Positions 27,204-36,062 are shown, counted from the first letter of the stretch. The stretch: DNA of 64,000 nt from Candidatus Faecivicinus avistercoris (GCA_018716805.1 DVJL01000027.1:1-64000); one strand, 5' to 3'. Made by a program: numbers and translations. The notes: a model not told the origin generated them from the letters alone.

Positions 27204-27232
27204 CATAAAAAACAATAGTGAGGGGGATTCAC

Positions 27233-28171
27233 TTGGAGCAGGTGAGAATTTCAAAAAAAGATCGTTGGCGCAGGACGTGGAGGCTGGCGGTTGAAAACAA
27301 GGCGCTGTATCTGATGATTTTGCCGGCGTTCCTTTACATTCTGATCTTCCATTACCTGCCCATGTATGGCGTGCAGATTGCCTTTCGCAATTTCAATTTT
27401 GCCGATGGCATCACCGGAAGCAAATGGGTAGGAATGAAGTGGTTTGACTATTTCTTCAATTCCAACAACTTTGTCAACGTCGTCAGCAACACGCTCATCC
27501 TGAATTTCTACAATCTGCTGGCGGGCTTTCCGGTGCCGATTCTGCTGGCGCTGATGATGAACGCGGTTCCGGGAAGGCGCTTCAAGCGCGTGGCCCAGAC
27601 GGTTACCTATCTGCCGCACTTCATCTCCGTGGTCGTGCTGGTGGGCATGATGAGCTGTATGTTCTCGGTCAACAGCGGATGGGTGAACACGCTCGTCAAG
27701 TTCTTTGGCGGAGAGCCGGCGTACATCATGGGCGAGGCCAAGTATTTCCGCCATGTCTACGTCTGGTCGGGCGTTTGGCAGGAGATGGGCTGGAATTCCA
27801 TCATCTATCTCGCAGCGCTGACCAGCATTGATCCCGGATTGCACGAGGCGGCCATGATCGACGGCGCGGGCAAGCTCCGGCGCATATGGCACATCGACCT
27901 GCCGGGGATTCTGCCCACGATCGCCATTCTGCTGATCATGCGCTTTGGACAGATGATGTCGCTGGGCTTCGATAAGGTGTACGTCATGCAGAATTCGCTG
28001 AACTATTCCGTATCCGAAGTGCTCTCCACTTACATCTACGAGCAGGGCATCAAGAGCACCAAGTATTCCTATTCCGCGGCGATCGGACTGTTCAACAATT
28101 TGGTCAACCTGATCATGCTGGTGACGGTGAACAAGATTTCCGATAAGCTGTCCGGAAGCAGTCTGTTCTGA
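27233..28171 (+). CDS. Carbohydrate ABC transporter permease (LplB/MalF-like)
   Basis: First membrane subunit of a CUT1-type sugar importer, 312 residues with six predicted helices. The start of the first helix (LMILPAFLYILIFHYLPMYGVQIAF) is the LplB/YtmP-like form. The cytoplasmic EAA loop that docks on the ATPase is HEAAMIDGAGKLRRIWHIDLP. I chose the TTG at 27233, preceded by AGGGGG six bases upstream; the track's GTG at 27218 overlaps that site. It pairs with the permease at 28187 and the binding protein at 29129. No ATPase gene is present, as usual for this family, which shares a general MsmX-like ATPase. Confidence 0.92.
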   Translation: MEQVRISKKDRWRRTWRLAVENKALYLMILPAFLYILIFHYLPMYGVQIAFRNFNFADGITGSKWVGMKWFDYFFNSNNFVNVVSNTLILNFYNLLAGFPVPILLALMMNAVPGRRFKRVAQTVTYLPHFISVVVLVGMMSCMFSVNSGWVNTLVKFFGGEPAYIMGEAKYFRHVYVWSGVWQEMGWNSIIYLAALTSIDPGLHEAAMIDGAGKLRRIWHIDLPGILPTIAILLIMRFGQMMSLGFDKVYVMQNSLNYSVSEVLSTYIYEQGIKSTKYSYSAAIGLFNNLVNLIMLVTVNKISDKLSGSSLF

Positions 28172-28186
28172 GAGGAGGCATTCGGG

Positions 28187-29068
28187 ATGAAACGATTGAG
28201 CTTTGGCGACAAGATGGTAAATATCGTATTCTATGTAATCCTGACCCTCTTGGTCATCATCTGCTTCTATCCGGTGTGGTATGCCTTTCTCGCCTCGTTT
28301 TCCGACGCCACCTACATCAATTCCGGCGCGCTGATCCTGGTGCCCAGAGGCATTCAGTTTTCCGCCTACGAATATGCGTTTGCGCAGCCGCGGCTGTGGT
28401 CGGGCTATGCCAACACGATCCTGTATACGGTGTGCGGCACCTTTTTCGGCCTGGCGGTCAGCCTGCCCTGCGGCTATGCGCTGTCGCGGAAGGATCTGCC
28501 GTTTCGCCGGGCCATCATGGCGGTCTTTGCCTTTACGATGTACTTTGGCGGCGGCCTGATTCCCACCTACATCGTCTGCTCCAAGCTGCACCTCGTCAAT
28601 ACGCGGTGGATTCTGATTATACTCGGCAGCGTGTCGGTGTACAACATCATCCTGATTCGCACGTTCTGCGGTTCGACGATCCCGAATGAATTGCGGGAAG
28701 CCGCCGTGGTGGACGGCTGTTCCAATTCCCGGTTTTTCTTTGCCTTTGTGCTGCCGCTGTCCAAGGCCATCATCGCGGTGGTGGCGCTGTACATCGCCGT
28801 TTCCCACTGGAACAACTACTACAACGCATTGGTCTACACCACCGATACCTCGCTGCATCCGCTGCAGCTCTACCTGCGCCAGCTGCTGCTGATCACGATG
28901 GGCACGGATTCCGTGTCCGATCCGGATGCGCTCAAGGAAATTCAGGACATGATCCTCACCATCCGCTATGCGGTGATCGTGATCTCCACGCTGCCGATCA
29001 TGTGCCTGTATCCGTTCTTGCAGAAGTACTTTGTGCAGGGCGTGATGATCGGCTCCCTCAAGGGCTGA
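28187..29068 (+). CDS. Carbohydrate ABC transporter permease (LplC/MalG-like)
   Basis: Second membrane subunit of the same CUT1 importer, 293 residues and six helices. FYPVWYAFLASFSDATYINSG is the typical LplC beginning; the ATPase-docking EAA loop is LREAAVVDGCSNSRFFFAFVLP, and the family-specific end YPFLQKYFVQGVMIGSLKG is complete. It starts 16 bases after the first permease gene behind GAGAGG. The substrate cannot be read from permeases; LplBC homologues carry oligosaccharides or sugar derivatives. Confidence 0.92.
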   Translation: MKRLSFGDKMVNIVFYVILTLLVIICFYPVWYAFLASFSDATYINSGALILVPRGIQFSAYEYAFAQPRLWSGYANTILYTVCGTFFGLAVSLPCGYALSRKDLPFRRAIMAVFAFTMYFGGGLIPTYIVCSKLHLVNTRWILIILGSVSVYNIILIRTFCGSTIPNELREAAVVDGCSNSRFFFAFVLPLSKAIIAVVALYIAVSHWNNYYNALVYTTDTSLHPLQLYLRQLLLITMGTDSVSDPDALKEIQDMILTIRYAVIVISTLPIMCLYPFLQKYFVQGVMIGSLKG

Positions 29069-29080
29069 TTCAGAAGGCAT

Positions 29081-29103
29081 AAGAACAGGGATTTCCTGTT
29101 TTT
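29081..29103 (+). terminator. Small hairpin with U-tract between permease and binding-protein genes
   Basis: AACAGG / CCTGTT with a 5-base loop, extendable by A-U pairs, followed by TTTAT. It sits inside the operon, so it is more likely a processing or partial-termination site that sets the ratio of permease to binding protein. Confidence 0.4.
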
Positions 29104-29128
29104 ATAAGAGAAAAAGGAGGAGACTGAT

Positions 29129-30796
29129 ATGACCCGACGCTTTCTTTCGTTGCTGCTGAGCCTGGTGCTTCTCTGCGGAGCCTGCGGAGCCGCCGCTTTC
29201 GCGGAGGAAGAACCGGTGGAACTGAGCATCGTCACGGTGCGCAGGACCACGGACATCACGGAATCCTATTCCCAGAAGGTCTGGGTGCAGGAGATGGAAG
29301 AGGCCCTGAACGTCAAGATCAACTGGATTGAGCTGACGGAAGGCCAGCTCGACGAACCTCTGACCGCGCTGCTCGCCAGCCAGGATCTCCCAGACATCTT
29401 CTGGGCGGGTTCCTGCATGAGCGACGCCATCGTCTCGCAGAACGCGAGCCTGTGGCATGTGATGACCATGGAGGAGATCACCACCTACATGCCCAACCTC
29501 TATAACTTCCTGGAGACCTACTGGGGCGACGGCTGGGTGGAAAACCAGACCTATCCGGACGGCAACATCTACAGCATGCCGGGCGGAAAGATGCATTCCC
29601 GCATGCACGTCACCCAGGGCATCCAGTATATCAATACCAAGTGGCTGGACAATCTGGGGCTGGAGATGCCCACCACCATGGAGGAGTTTTACGAGGTGCT
29701 CTGCGCGTTCCGCGATGAAGATGCGAACGGCAACGGCGATCCGAACGATGAAATCCCGTTCGACTTTGTGGATTCCTTCTACTCCTCGTGGCTGATGAAT
29801 GTCGCCGTTTCGTGGGGCCTGCCGATGTATCCGTCCGGAGGCGTGTACTACGATTGGGACGAGGAAGGGAATGTCATCGGCGCCGTCAACACCGAAGCGT
29901 TCCGCGAGTGCATCGAATACTGCTACAAATTGGGGCAGGAGGGCCTGATTAACCTGGAAGGCTTCGCGCAGACGCTGGATCAGTTCAATGCGAATCTGAA
30001 TGCCGATAAGGTTGGCGTGTTCTGGGCGTGGGGGCCGTGCAACCACATCGAGGACAGCGAGCTGTTCCTCCAGTTTGAGCCGCTGGTTCCGCTGCCGGCG
30101 GAGGGCTATGAAACCGAAATGTACACCGGGAATCTCGACTTCGCCAACGCCTATCGCAACAATTTCATCATCACCAAGAACTGCGAGAACATCGAAAAGG
30201 CCTATGAGCTGTGGGAGTATGCCTCCGATCCCATCCGTGCCCTGGAGATCTGCAACGGCTCTCATCGCGGCGTCATGTGGGACTTCGTGGACGAGAACAA
30301 CGAGTACCTCCCCGCGGACGCGACCCTCGAGGAGATCGCCGCGAACGGCTTCAAGTACCTGCCCTATGTGTTTGAGACCGAGGAAGAGGAAAATGCTGCG
30401 CTGACCGCGGCTGGATACGATTGGCTGATCGGCAAGACCTACACCGGCTCCAACACCACCGGCCTGGTCAACATCGCGCCGCTGATGCTCGAATCTGAAA
30501 ACTACCGCACCGATGATCTCACGGTCTGGGGCGCGCAGCGCTACGCCTCGCTGGATCAGTACGACGAATACCTTTGCCCCTACTACATGAATGCCAGCGT
30601 TGTTTCGGCGGAAGCGCAGGAAGAGCTTGACTTTATGACGGACGGGCTGGACAAAATCATCAAGGGTTTCTTCGCGGAGAGCGTCATGAACGGGATTACG
30701 GATGAATCCTGGAACGCTTACCTGAACGATCTGGAAACCTATGGCTACGACTACTACATCGACTTCTACAACAGAAAGGCACATAACGAACTGTAA
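29129..30796 (+). CDS. Extracellular solute-binding protein, family 1 (LplA-like), of the sugar importer
   Basis: High-affinity sugar receptor for the permeases at 27233 and 28187; 555 residues, a normal length for LplA-type proteins. A signal peptide ends GAAAFA-EEEP at about residue 25. Cys residues occur before the cleavage site (LLCGACG) but they do not form a standard lipobox, so the protein may be released. The mature part has VWVQEMEEALNVKINWIELT, the early domain segment ASQDLPDIFWAG, and the Asp/Asn-rich loop DEDANGNGDPNDEIPF seen in this family and possibly calcium-binding. GGAGGAG precedes the ATG. Substrate unknown. Confidence 0.9.
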   Translation: MTRRFLSLLLSLVLLCGACGAAAFAEEEPVELSIVTVRRTTDITESYSQKVWVQEMEEALNVKINWIELTEGQLDEPLTALLASQDLPDIFWAGSCMSDAIVSQNASLWHVMTMEEITTYMPNLYNFLETYWGDGWVENQTYPDGNIYSMPGGKMHSRMHVTQGIQYINTKWLDNLGLEMPTTMEEFYEVLCAFRDEDANGNGDPNDEIPFDFVDSFYSSWLMNVAVSWGLPMYPSGGVYYDWDEEGNVIGAVNTEAFRECIEYCYKLGQEGLINLEGFAQTLDQFNANLNADKVGVFWAWGPCNHIEDSELFLQFEPLVPLPAEGYETEMYTGNLDFANAYRNNFIITKNCENIEKAYELWEYASDPIRALEICNGSHRGVMWDFVDENNEYLPADATLEEIAANGFKYLPYVFETEEEENAALTAAGYDWLIGKTYTGSNTTGLVNIAPLMLESENYRTDDLTVWGAQRYASLDQYDEYLCPYYMNASVVSAEAQEELDFMTDGLDKIIKGFFAESVMNGITDESWNAYLNDLETYGYDYYIDFYNRKAHNEL

Positions 30797-30813
30797 GCCG
30801 GATCCGGCGGCGA

Positions 30814-30839
30814 GGGGCAGGCGTTTGAAGGCCTGCCCC
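30814..30839 (+). other. Intercistronic hairpin after the binding-protein gene
   Basis: Stem GGGGCAGGC / GCCTGCCCC with an 8-base loop and no U-tract. It could protect the binding-protein mRNA from 3' decay while letting some transcripts continue to the next two genes. Confidence 0.45.
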
Positions 30840-30870
30840 TTCAGATTCAGAGAGAAAGGATGAACGATCC

Positions 30871-31722
30871 ATGATTCTCATGTCCAGCAATCAATGGAAG
30901 TGCGACTTGAACGTCCCGGCGTGGGAGGCGCGGGGAGAGGACTGTTCCGCGGAAGCCCGCGTGGATGGGCTGGCCCGAGCCTACCGGCAGATCGCGCCCG
31001 ACGTGCTGGGAATTCAGGAGGCTTCCGTCCGCATGAACGAATTGCTCATGCAGCGAATGACCGCCTTTGCGCACGGCGGGGAGACCGCTCGCTATGCGCT
31101 GATCACCGGCGGCGATACGCCCATTCTCTATCGCAGCGACCGGCTTTTGCTGATTGAGTCGGGCTTCTTCCGGTATTCGGAGGACGTTCCGGGCTTTGAT
31201 GGATCCTTCAACAACAGCGGCACAAAATCCTATGCCTATGGTGTGTTCGAGGAGGAAGGCGGCCGACGCTTCGCCGTGATGACGACGCACCTGTGGTGGA
31301 AGTCCTCCAATCCCGCGTCCGCCGACTATCAGGCGCATTCCGACGAGGCGCGAGCATTTCAAATCCGCCAGGCGCTCGGACGCTTGGAGGAGGTCTCGCG
31401 CGAGCACGCCTGTCCGGGCTTCCTCATGGGCGATTTGAACGCGGTGATGGACAGCCCCTGCCTGCGTTCGGCTGCGGAAATGGGCTGGGTGGACGCCCAC
31501 GACCTCGCGACGGGTCGGCGCGACGAGACGCGAGGCCATCATCCCTGCGGCCCGGCCGGTTACCGGCGCGTGGAAAAGGGCGCGTTTTCCGAGGCGATCG
31601 ACCACATCCTGGTCAAAACCGGCAGCCCCGTCGTCATCGGCGACTACCTGCGCATCGACGAGCCGTGGTTCGATTGCATTTCCGATCACTATCCGCTGTA
31701 TCTGACCTTTGAATTTGCCTGA
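30871..31722 (+). CDS. Endonuclease/exonuclease/phosphatase (EEP) family protein
   Basis: Mg2+-dependent phosphoesterase fold, 283 residues, cytoplasmic (no signal). All EEP landmarks are present: SSNQWKCDLN with the first Asn, the metal Glu in LGIQEAS, MTTHLWWKS, GDLNAVMDSP with the Asp-x-Asn pair, IDHILVK and the catalytic SDHYPLYL. In carbohydrate operons such proteins probably act on phosphorylated or phosphodiester-linked sugars rather than DNA. It follows the binding-protein gene by 74 bases and is followed 28 bases later by a deacetylase, so all five are probably one regulon. Confidence 0.85.
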   Translation: MILMSSNQWKCDLNVPAWEARGEDCSAEARVDGLARAYRQIAPDVLGIQEASVRMNELLMQRMTAFAHGGETARYALITGGDTPILYRSDRLLLIESGFFRYSEDVPGFDGSFNNSGTKSYAYGVFEEEGGRRFAVMTTHLWWKSSNPASADYQAHSDEARAFQIRQALGRLEEVSREHACPGFLMGDLNAVMDSPCLRSAAEMGWVDAHDLATGRRDETRGHHPCGPAGYRRVEKGAFSEAIDHILVKTGSPVVIGDYLRIDEPWFDCISDHYPLYLTFEFA

Positions 31723-31750
31723 TTGCATCCGTTGGGGAGGAAACGCATTG

Positions 31751-32440
31751 ATGTGGAATGGAAAAATGAAGGCCGTGACCTTCAGCTACGACGACGGCGT
31801 GGAGCAGGACATCCGCTTTATCGAATTGCTCGACCGCTATGGACTTCGCGGAACCTTTAACCTGAACCTCGGCCTGCAAAGCCGGAGCAACACGTTTCGC
31901 AAGTCGGAAATCATCGTCCGGCACATCGATCGGGCGGACATTCCCGCCGTTTATGCAAACCACGAGGTCGCGGGACATACGATGACGCATCCTCATCTGG
32001 AGGCGTTGGATGACGAAACCGTGCGCGAGGAGATCTGGGCGTGTCAGGACGGCCTGCGTCAGCTGACCGGCCGGGCGGTGACCGGAATGGCCTATCCCTA
32101 TGGCACATACGACGGCCGCGTCGTCGAAATCGCGCGGGAGGCCGGCGTGCGATATGCGCGGACGACCGAGCAGACCGAGCGATTCGACGTGCCCTGCGAC
32201 CTGCTCCGGCTTGCGGCGACCTGCCGCCACGCAAATCCGCGGACGCTCGACCTCGCCCGCGCGTTTGTGGAAATGGAGCCTGCGTCGCCGCAGCTCTTTT
32301 ACCTTTGGGGACATACCTACGAATTTGACGAATTCGACAGTTGGGAGATGATCGAGGAGGTCTGCAAAACGCTCGCCGGCCGGCCGGACATCTTCTATGG
32401 AACCAACGCGGAGGTTCTGCTGGGTCAGGGCGAGGGCTGA
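31751..32440 (+). CDS. Polysaccharide deacetylase (NodB-like, CE4)
   Basis: Metal-dependent amidase or esterase that removes acetyl groups from sugars; 229 residues and no signal peptide, so it acts inside the cell on an imported sugar. The catalytic pair is TFSYDDGVEQD, the zinc His motif is HEVAGHTMTHPHLEAL, and AYPYGTYDGRVVEIAREAG is the third motif. Start could be TTG 31748 or ATG 31751 behind GGGGAGGAAA; I give the ATG. Together with the EEP protein it suggests the imported substrate is an N-acetylated or O-acetylated oligosaccharide, possibly with phosphate. A terminator follows. Confidence 0.85.
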   Translation: MWNGKMKAVTFSYDDGVEQDIRFIELLDRYGLRGTFNLNLGLQSRSNTFRKSEIIVRHIDRADIPAVYANHEVAGHTMTHPHLEALDDETVREEIWACQDGLRQLTGRAVTGMAYPYGTYDGRVVEIAREAGVRYARTTEQTERFDVPCDLLRLAATCRHANPRTLDLARAFVEMEPASPQLFYLWGHTYEFDEFDSWEMIEEVCKTLAGRPDIFYGTNAEVLLGQGEG

Positions 32441-32473
32441 TGAGACCAGCTTATCCAAAAAGGTTTTAGACAA

Positions 32474-32520
32474 GTTGAGCGCGAAGGGGCCAAAGCCCTT
32501 TCGCGCTCAATCAGGGTTTT
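32474..32520 (+). terminator. Strong terminator after the deacetylase, probably bidirectional
   Basis: Stem TTGAGCGCGAAGGG / CCCTTTCGCGCTCAA, about 14 pairs, loop GCCAAAG, followed by TCAGGGTTTT. On the minus strand it also follows the gene at 32571. Confidence 0.75.
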
Positions 32521-32570
32521 GGACAGCCTGAACGGGCAGGCAAACGGAGGGTGCTCCGCCGGGCCTGTCG

Positions 32571-33788
32571 CTATTTGACCTTCTCCTGGAAGCGGCTGGC
32601 GTCGCTCTCGCGCACCTCATGCGCGCTGTAGCGCGCCCGCTCGTAGATCTCCGCCGCGTCGGCGGGCAGGTGCTCCCGCGCCGTCTGCTCCGGCACCCAG
32701 CCGGGGTGCTTCAGACGCGCGCGCAGATAATAGAAGCGAACCCGTTCCCTCGGCGGCAGCTTCGCCGCGTCAATGCCCTTCAGCGGATCCGGTTTCCGGA
32801 CGAATTTCCGAAACAGGCGCTTTCGCTCGCCGCCCTCGCGGGTATCGGAGATCTCATCCTGATAGTCTTCGGACGCCGCCTGCACAAACTGGCGGAGACG
32901 CCTGAGCAGCGCGGCGAACATCCGGCGCGATTTTCGCCAGAGCAGACGGACGGCGATGACGGCCAGCGCCGCGGCGGTCGCAATGCCAATGACCAGCACG
33001 ATCTTCTCGAGGATCTCCCAGAAAGGGCTCGGTTCGGCGCTCGCCGCGCCCATCATGTCCATGGCGCCGCCTCCGCCGCCGGTGTCGGGCGACATTTCGA
33101 CGGCGAACAGATTGCCAATCCACGCCAACAAGCGGCCGATTGCGGCGATCAGGGCCCTCCAGAGCCGTTCAAAGAGCTGCAGAATTGCGGGCAGGCAGGC
33201 GATCAGCAGCGTGACCAGCCCCAGTGCTACGGCCAGCAGCCGGTTTTTGCGCCTTACGGACAGCGGCGCCGGGCTTCCCTTGGCCGCCGCGTCGCGCAGG
33301 CTGGCCCGGTTCATCGACAGAAGCGCCAGGAAGGCATAGACCACGAACGCGCCGCGCAGGACGTAAACCGCAGCGTTGGCGGCCTCCGCGTCGAACAGCT
33401 GGGCAAACTGCGCTGCGACGTGCAGGCCCAGTCCGACGCAGGGGTAGGCGAGGGGCAACTCGCTGCCATGCGCCAGTCCCGCCGCCAGCAGGACGGCGAA
33501 CGCGAGCGGGATGGCCAGCAGCACCGGCGCCGTGCGCCACGGCAGAAGGAGCATTCCCAGCGCGGCGATCGCTACGGTTCCCAGTCCCCCGGCGATCAGC
33601 CGCCGCCTGCCGGGCACGGCGGCGCAGATCCACGCCGCGCAGACGTACAGAAGCGCGACGGGCAGGCCCCGAAGCGGCGCTTCCGGGAGGTTCCACGCAC
33701 ACAGCAACACCGGCACCGGGAGAAAGCCCGCCGCCATCATCAGCGGCTGGGTCCAGCGCCGCTTCAGCGATCCGATGTCCGGCTTCAT
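32571..33788 (-). CDS. Membrane protein with C-terminal DUF4129-like segment
   Basis: A 405-residue membrane protein, third gene of a MoxR-DUF58 operon. About eight hydrophobic helices occupy residues 15-205, then a loop with GGGGGAMDM, another helix at about 255-280, and a basic cytoplasmic tail. The tail (LPPRERVRFYYLRARLKHPGWVPEQTAREHL) resembles DUF4129, the segment normally following the transglutaminase domain in TgpA-like proteins; no transglutaminase Cys/His/Asp core is visible. The ATG 33788 overlaps the DUF58 stop as ATGA. The track's 749-residue version runs out of frame through the DUF58 gene and is not real. Confidence 0.75.
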   Translation of the reverse strand: MKPDIGSLKRRWTQPLMMAAGFLPVPVLLCAWNLPEAPLRGLPVALLYVCAAWICAAVPGRRRLIAGGLGTVAIAALGMLLLPWRTAPVLLAIPLAFAVLLAAGLAHGSELPLAYPCVGLGLHVAAQFAQLFDAEAANAAVYVLRGAFVVYAFLALLSMNRASLRDAAAKGSPAPLSVRRKNRLLAVALGLVTLLIACLPAILQLFERLWRALIAAIGRLLAWIGNLFAVEMSPDTGGGGGAMDMMGAASAEPSPFWEILEKIVLVIGIATAAALAVIAVRLLWRKSRRMFAALLRRLRQFVQAASEDYQDEISDTREGGERKRLFRKFVRKPDPLKGIDAAKLPPRERVRFYYLRARLKHPGWVPEQTAREHLPADAAEIYERARYSAHEVRESDASRFQEKVK

Positions 33789-34858
33789 GCGGCGCCCCCT
33801 TCCATCACATACAGGCGAACCGTATTGCCGCGCGACCGCAGGGCCTCCAGCCGAAGCTGCAGCTCGCTGCTGTCGTACGGGGAGAGTACGACCATGTCCA
33901 GCCCGGACAGGCCGCTCAGTTCCTCCAGAAACGTGTTGAAGCTGCGCGTGCGGAGGATCCGGAGGCGGGCGAAGGCCGTCAGCAGCTCCTCTTCGCGAGC
34001 CTCGCCGCCGGAGGGCAGCAGCACTGTGCTCTCTTCGGACGCTCCGATTGGCATGTTGGCGGCGAATCCCGCCGTCAGCCCTGCGCGCAATGCCCGCACG
34101 CACAGCGTGGCCGCCATGGAGATCTCGCGCTCGATCAGATCCTGCTCGTATTCCATCAGGTTGTCCCACTGATTCTCCTTCAGCTGGGCGTTGAACACCA
34201 CCATCAGCCGCGTCTGCGCGGAGAAATCGTGCACCCGCACATGGAGCTCGCCCATGCGCGCGGTGGCCGGCCAGTGGATGTCCCGCACGGGATCCCCGGG
34301 GCGGTAGGGGCGGATGCCGTTGATCAGAAACGGATCGCGCTGCAGCTGGCGCTCGAGCATCATTTCGCCGATGAGCCGGGAAAATGGCATGGGCAGGTCG
34401 CGGTCGTCCAGCAGCCGCGGATAGACCGTGACGGGGGCGTCCAGCCTCTGCTCGCGGCTGCACTGGAAGAAGCCCGTGACGTCGCCGGCGGTCAGGGACG
34501 CGCTGCCGATGTTGTATTCGCCCCGATGCAGGAACTTCACCCGGTGCCGCCGCGTGATGCGCTGATAGGGCATCAGCGTGAACAGGCTCTTGTGATACAT
34601 GCTGCCGCTGACGTCGAGGTTCTCCTGACGGCCGAACTGCAGGTGACGGGAGATCCGGCTCTCCACGCGCAGCCACGGCACGATCAGCGGGCGGTCGTTG
34701 CTGATGACCTCCACCAGCTCGCCCTCGTCGCCCTCGAACACCTCGCGGCGGGAAAACGCGCGGGTACAGGTCAGTCCCCGCAGGGCGACGTGCTCCAGCA
34801 GACGGCCGTAGGCGATGCACAGCGCGGCGAATACCGCGAGCACGACCAGCACGTTCAT
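33785..34858 (-). CDS. DUF58 domain protein
   Basis: A 357-residue protein with one or two N-terminal hydrophobic stretches (residues 1-20) and a central DUF58 signature: LINGIRPYRPGDPVRDIHWPATARMGELHVRVHDFSAQTRLMVVF (split here only by length). DUF58 proteins are partners of MoxR AAA+ ATPases and contain a VWA-like fold; proposed roles are in assembling or activating membrane or envelope complexes. It starts at ATG 34858 overlapping the moxR stop by 4 bases and in turn overlaps the next gene, so all three are translationally coupled. Confidence 0.87.
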   Translation of the reverse strand: MNVLVVLAVFAALCIAYGRLLEHVALRGLTCTRAFSRREVFEGDEGELVEVISNDRPLIVPWLRVESRISRHLQFGRQENLDVSGSMYHKSLFTLMPYQRITRRHRVKFLHRGEYNIGSASLTAGDVTGFFQCSREQRLDAPVTVYPRLLDDRDLPMPFSRLIGEMMLERQLQRDPFLINGIRPYRPGDPVRDIHWPATARMGELHVRVHDFSAQTRLMVVFNAQLKENQWDNLMEYEQDLIEREISMAATLCVRALRAGLTAGFAANMPIGASEESTVLLPSGGEAREEELLTAFARLRILRTRSFNTFLEELSGLSGLDMVVLSPYDSSELQLRLEALRSRGNTVRLYVMEGGAA

Positions 34859-35805
34859 GCGCTCGCCTCGGTGGGCACGGGCACCCGGCCCAGCAGATCC
34901 CGGATGAATTCCTCCGCCAGCGCGCGATTGCCCAGCCCCCGCAGGACGATGCGGTGGGCCAGCACCGGCACGGCCAGCTCCTTGACGTCGTCGGGGATGG
35001 CGTAATCCCGGCCGCGGATCGCGGCCAGCGCCTGCGCCATGCGCGTCAGCGCCAGCATCGCGCGGGGCGACGGGCCGAGCCGCACCTTCTCGGGATCGCG
35101 CGCGGCCTCGCACAGATCGGCGACATAGGTCATGACCGCGTCGGAGACGTGGCACTGCGCGCAGAGCTTCGACGCCTCGGCCAGACCGGCTTTGCCCGCC
35201 ACCGGCTCGAGCCGCGCGAGCGGGCTGTCGGCGATGAAGCGCTTCATCAGGGCGACCGCCTCGTCCCGATCCTTCGGATACCCGAGCGAGATGCGAATCA
35301 GGAAGCGGTCCAGCTGCGCTTCCGGCAGCGGAAAGGTGCCCTGCGTCTCCACGGGATTCTGCGTCGCGATGACCAGGAAGGGCGCGTCGAGCGCGTAGGT
35401 CGCTCCGCCCTCGGTGACCTGGCGCTCCTCCATGCATTCGAGCAGTGCCGACTGGGTGCGCGGCGTGGCGCGGTTGATTTCGTCGGCCAGCAGGATGTTT
35501 GTAAACACGGGACCCTTGACGAACGTGAATTTCCCGGTCTGCTGCGCGTAGACCTGCATGCCGGTGATGTCCGCCGGAAGCAGATCCGGCGTGAACTGCA
35601 CGCGGGCGAAATCGCAGCTGAGCGACCGGGCCAGCGATTTGGCCAGCGTCGTCTTGCCCGTGCCGGGGACGTCTTCCAGCAGCACATGCCCGCCGGCAAA
35701 CAGCGCGGCGAGGATCAGCTCCACCTCGCGCGATTTGCCGACGATCACTCGGCCGATGTTCTGGCTCAGCGCGGCCGCGAGCGGCTTCAGGTCGGTATAC
35801 TTCAT
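34855..35805 (-). CDS. MoxR-family AAA+ ATPase
   Basis: Chaperone-type AAA+ ATPase of 316 residues: Walker A EDVPGTGKTTLA (about residues 42-53), Walker B ILLADEINRATPRTQSALLE, sensor 1 ATQNPVETQGTFPLPEAQLDRF and sensor 2 GPSPRAMLALTRMAQALA. The start ATG 35805 has GGAG 8 bases upstream; the track begins 14 codons earlier in leader sequence. It heads the moxR-DUF58-membrane protein operon. MoxR proteins help mature or insert metal or VWA-domain partners; the client here is probably the DUF58 protein. Confidence 0.93.
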   Translation of the reverse strand: MKYTDLKPLAAALSQNIGRVIVGKSREVELILAALFAGGHVLLEDVPGTGKTTLAKSLARSLSCDFARVQFTPDLLPADITGMQVYAQQTGKFTFVKGPVFTNILLADEINRATPRTQSALLECMEERQVTEGGATYALDAPFLVIATQNPVETQGTFPLPEAQLDRFLIRISLGYPKDRDEAVALMKRFIADSPLARLEPVAGKAGLAEASKLCAQCHVSDAVMTYVADLCEAARDPEKVRLGPSPRAMLALTRMAQALAAIRGRDYAIPDDVKELAVPVLAHRIVLRGLGNRALAEEFIRDLLGRVPVPTEASA

Positions 35806-35983
35806 GGCGCACACTCCATTCGTTGGACGTTTGTTAACATTATACATGTGGTGGAGAGAAAATTCAATCCCACTTCGGCGAAAATGCGGAGGAAACCGGG
35901 GGAATTGCCCGAAAAGGGGAAGGAATGGGGACTCGACAGCGCGGCGGATTTGAAGGAAAATCGATATTTTACCAAAAAAACAC

Positions 35984-36012
35984 TTGTCAAGCCCGCACCG
36001 TTGGGGTAAAAT
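35984..36012 (+). promoter_or_regulatory. Promoter of gap
   Basis: TTGTCA (35984-35989), 17-base spacer, TAAAAT (36007-36012); start codon 50 bases downstream behind AGGAGGG. Confidence 0.7.
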
Positions 36013-36062
36013 AGAAAGCGTGAACAGAGGTACTTGTACCGTATGATTTAGGAGGGTTTCAC

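Larger units (their letters stand above)
26903..27232. other. Divergent control region between the AraC sensor and the importer operon (330 bases)
   Basis: Holds the two divergent promoters (27076-27105 minus, 27174-27203 plus) and a roughly 165-base leader of the AraC gene with a strong stem-loop. No separate gene is visible. Confidence 0.65.

Noticed and set aside
31751-32440. Peptidoglycan deacetylase acting at the cell wall
   Set aside because: No signal peptide or membrane helix, so an external role is unlikely from this start.
32571-34820. 749-residue minus ORF joining the membrane protein to upstream sequence
   Set aside because: Only its last 405 codons are the real protein; the first part is DUF58 read in the wrong frame (PRARGVRGRRGRAGGG-like composition).
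33785-35812. 675-residue ORF as a MoxR-DUF58 fusion
   Set aside because: The first 318 codons are MoxR read out of frame. MoxR is complete in its own frame with an ATGA overlap, so this is not a fusion.
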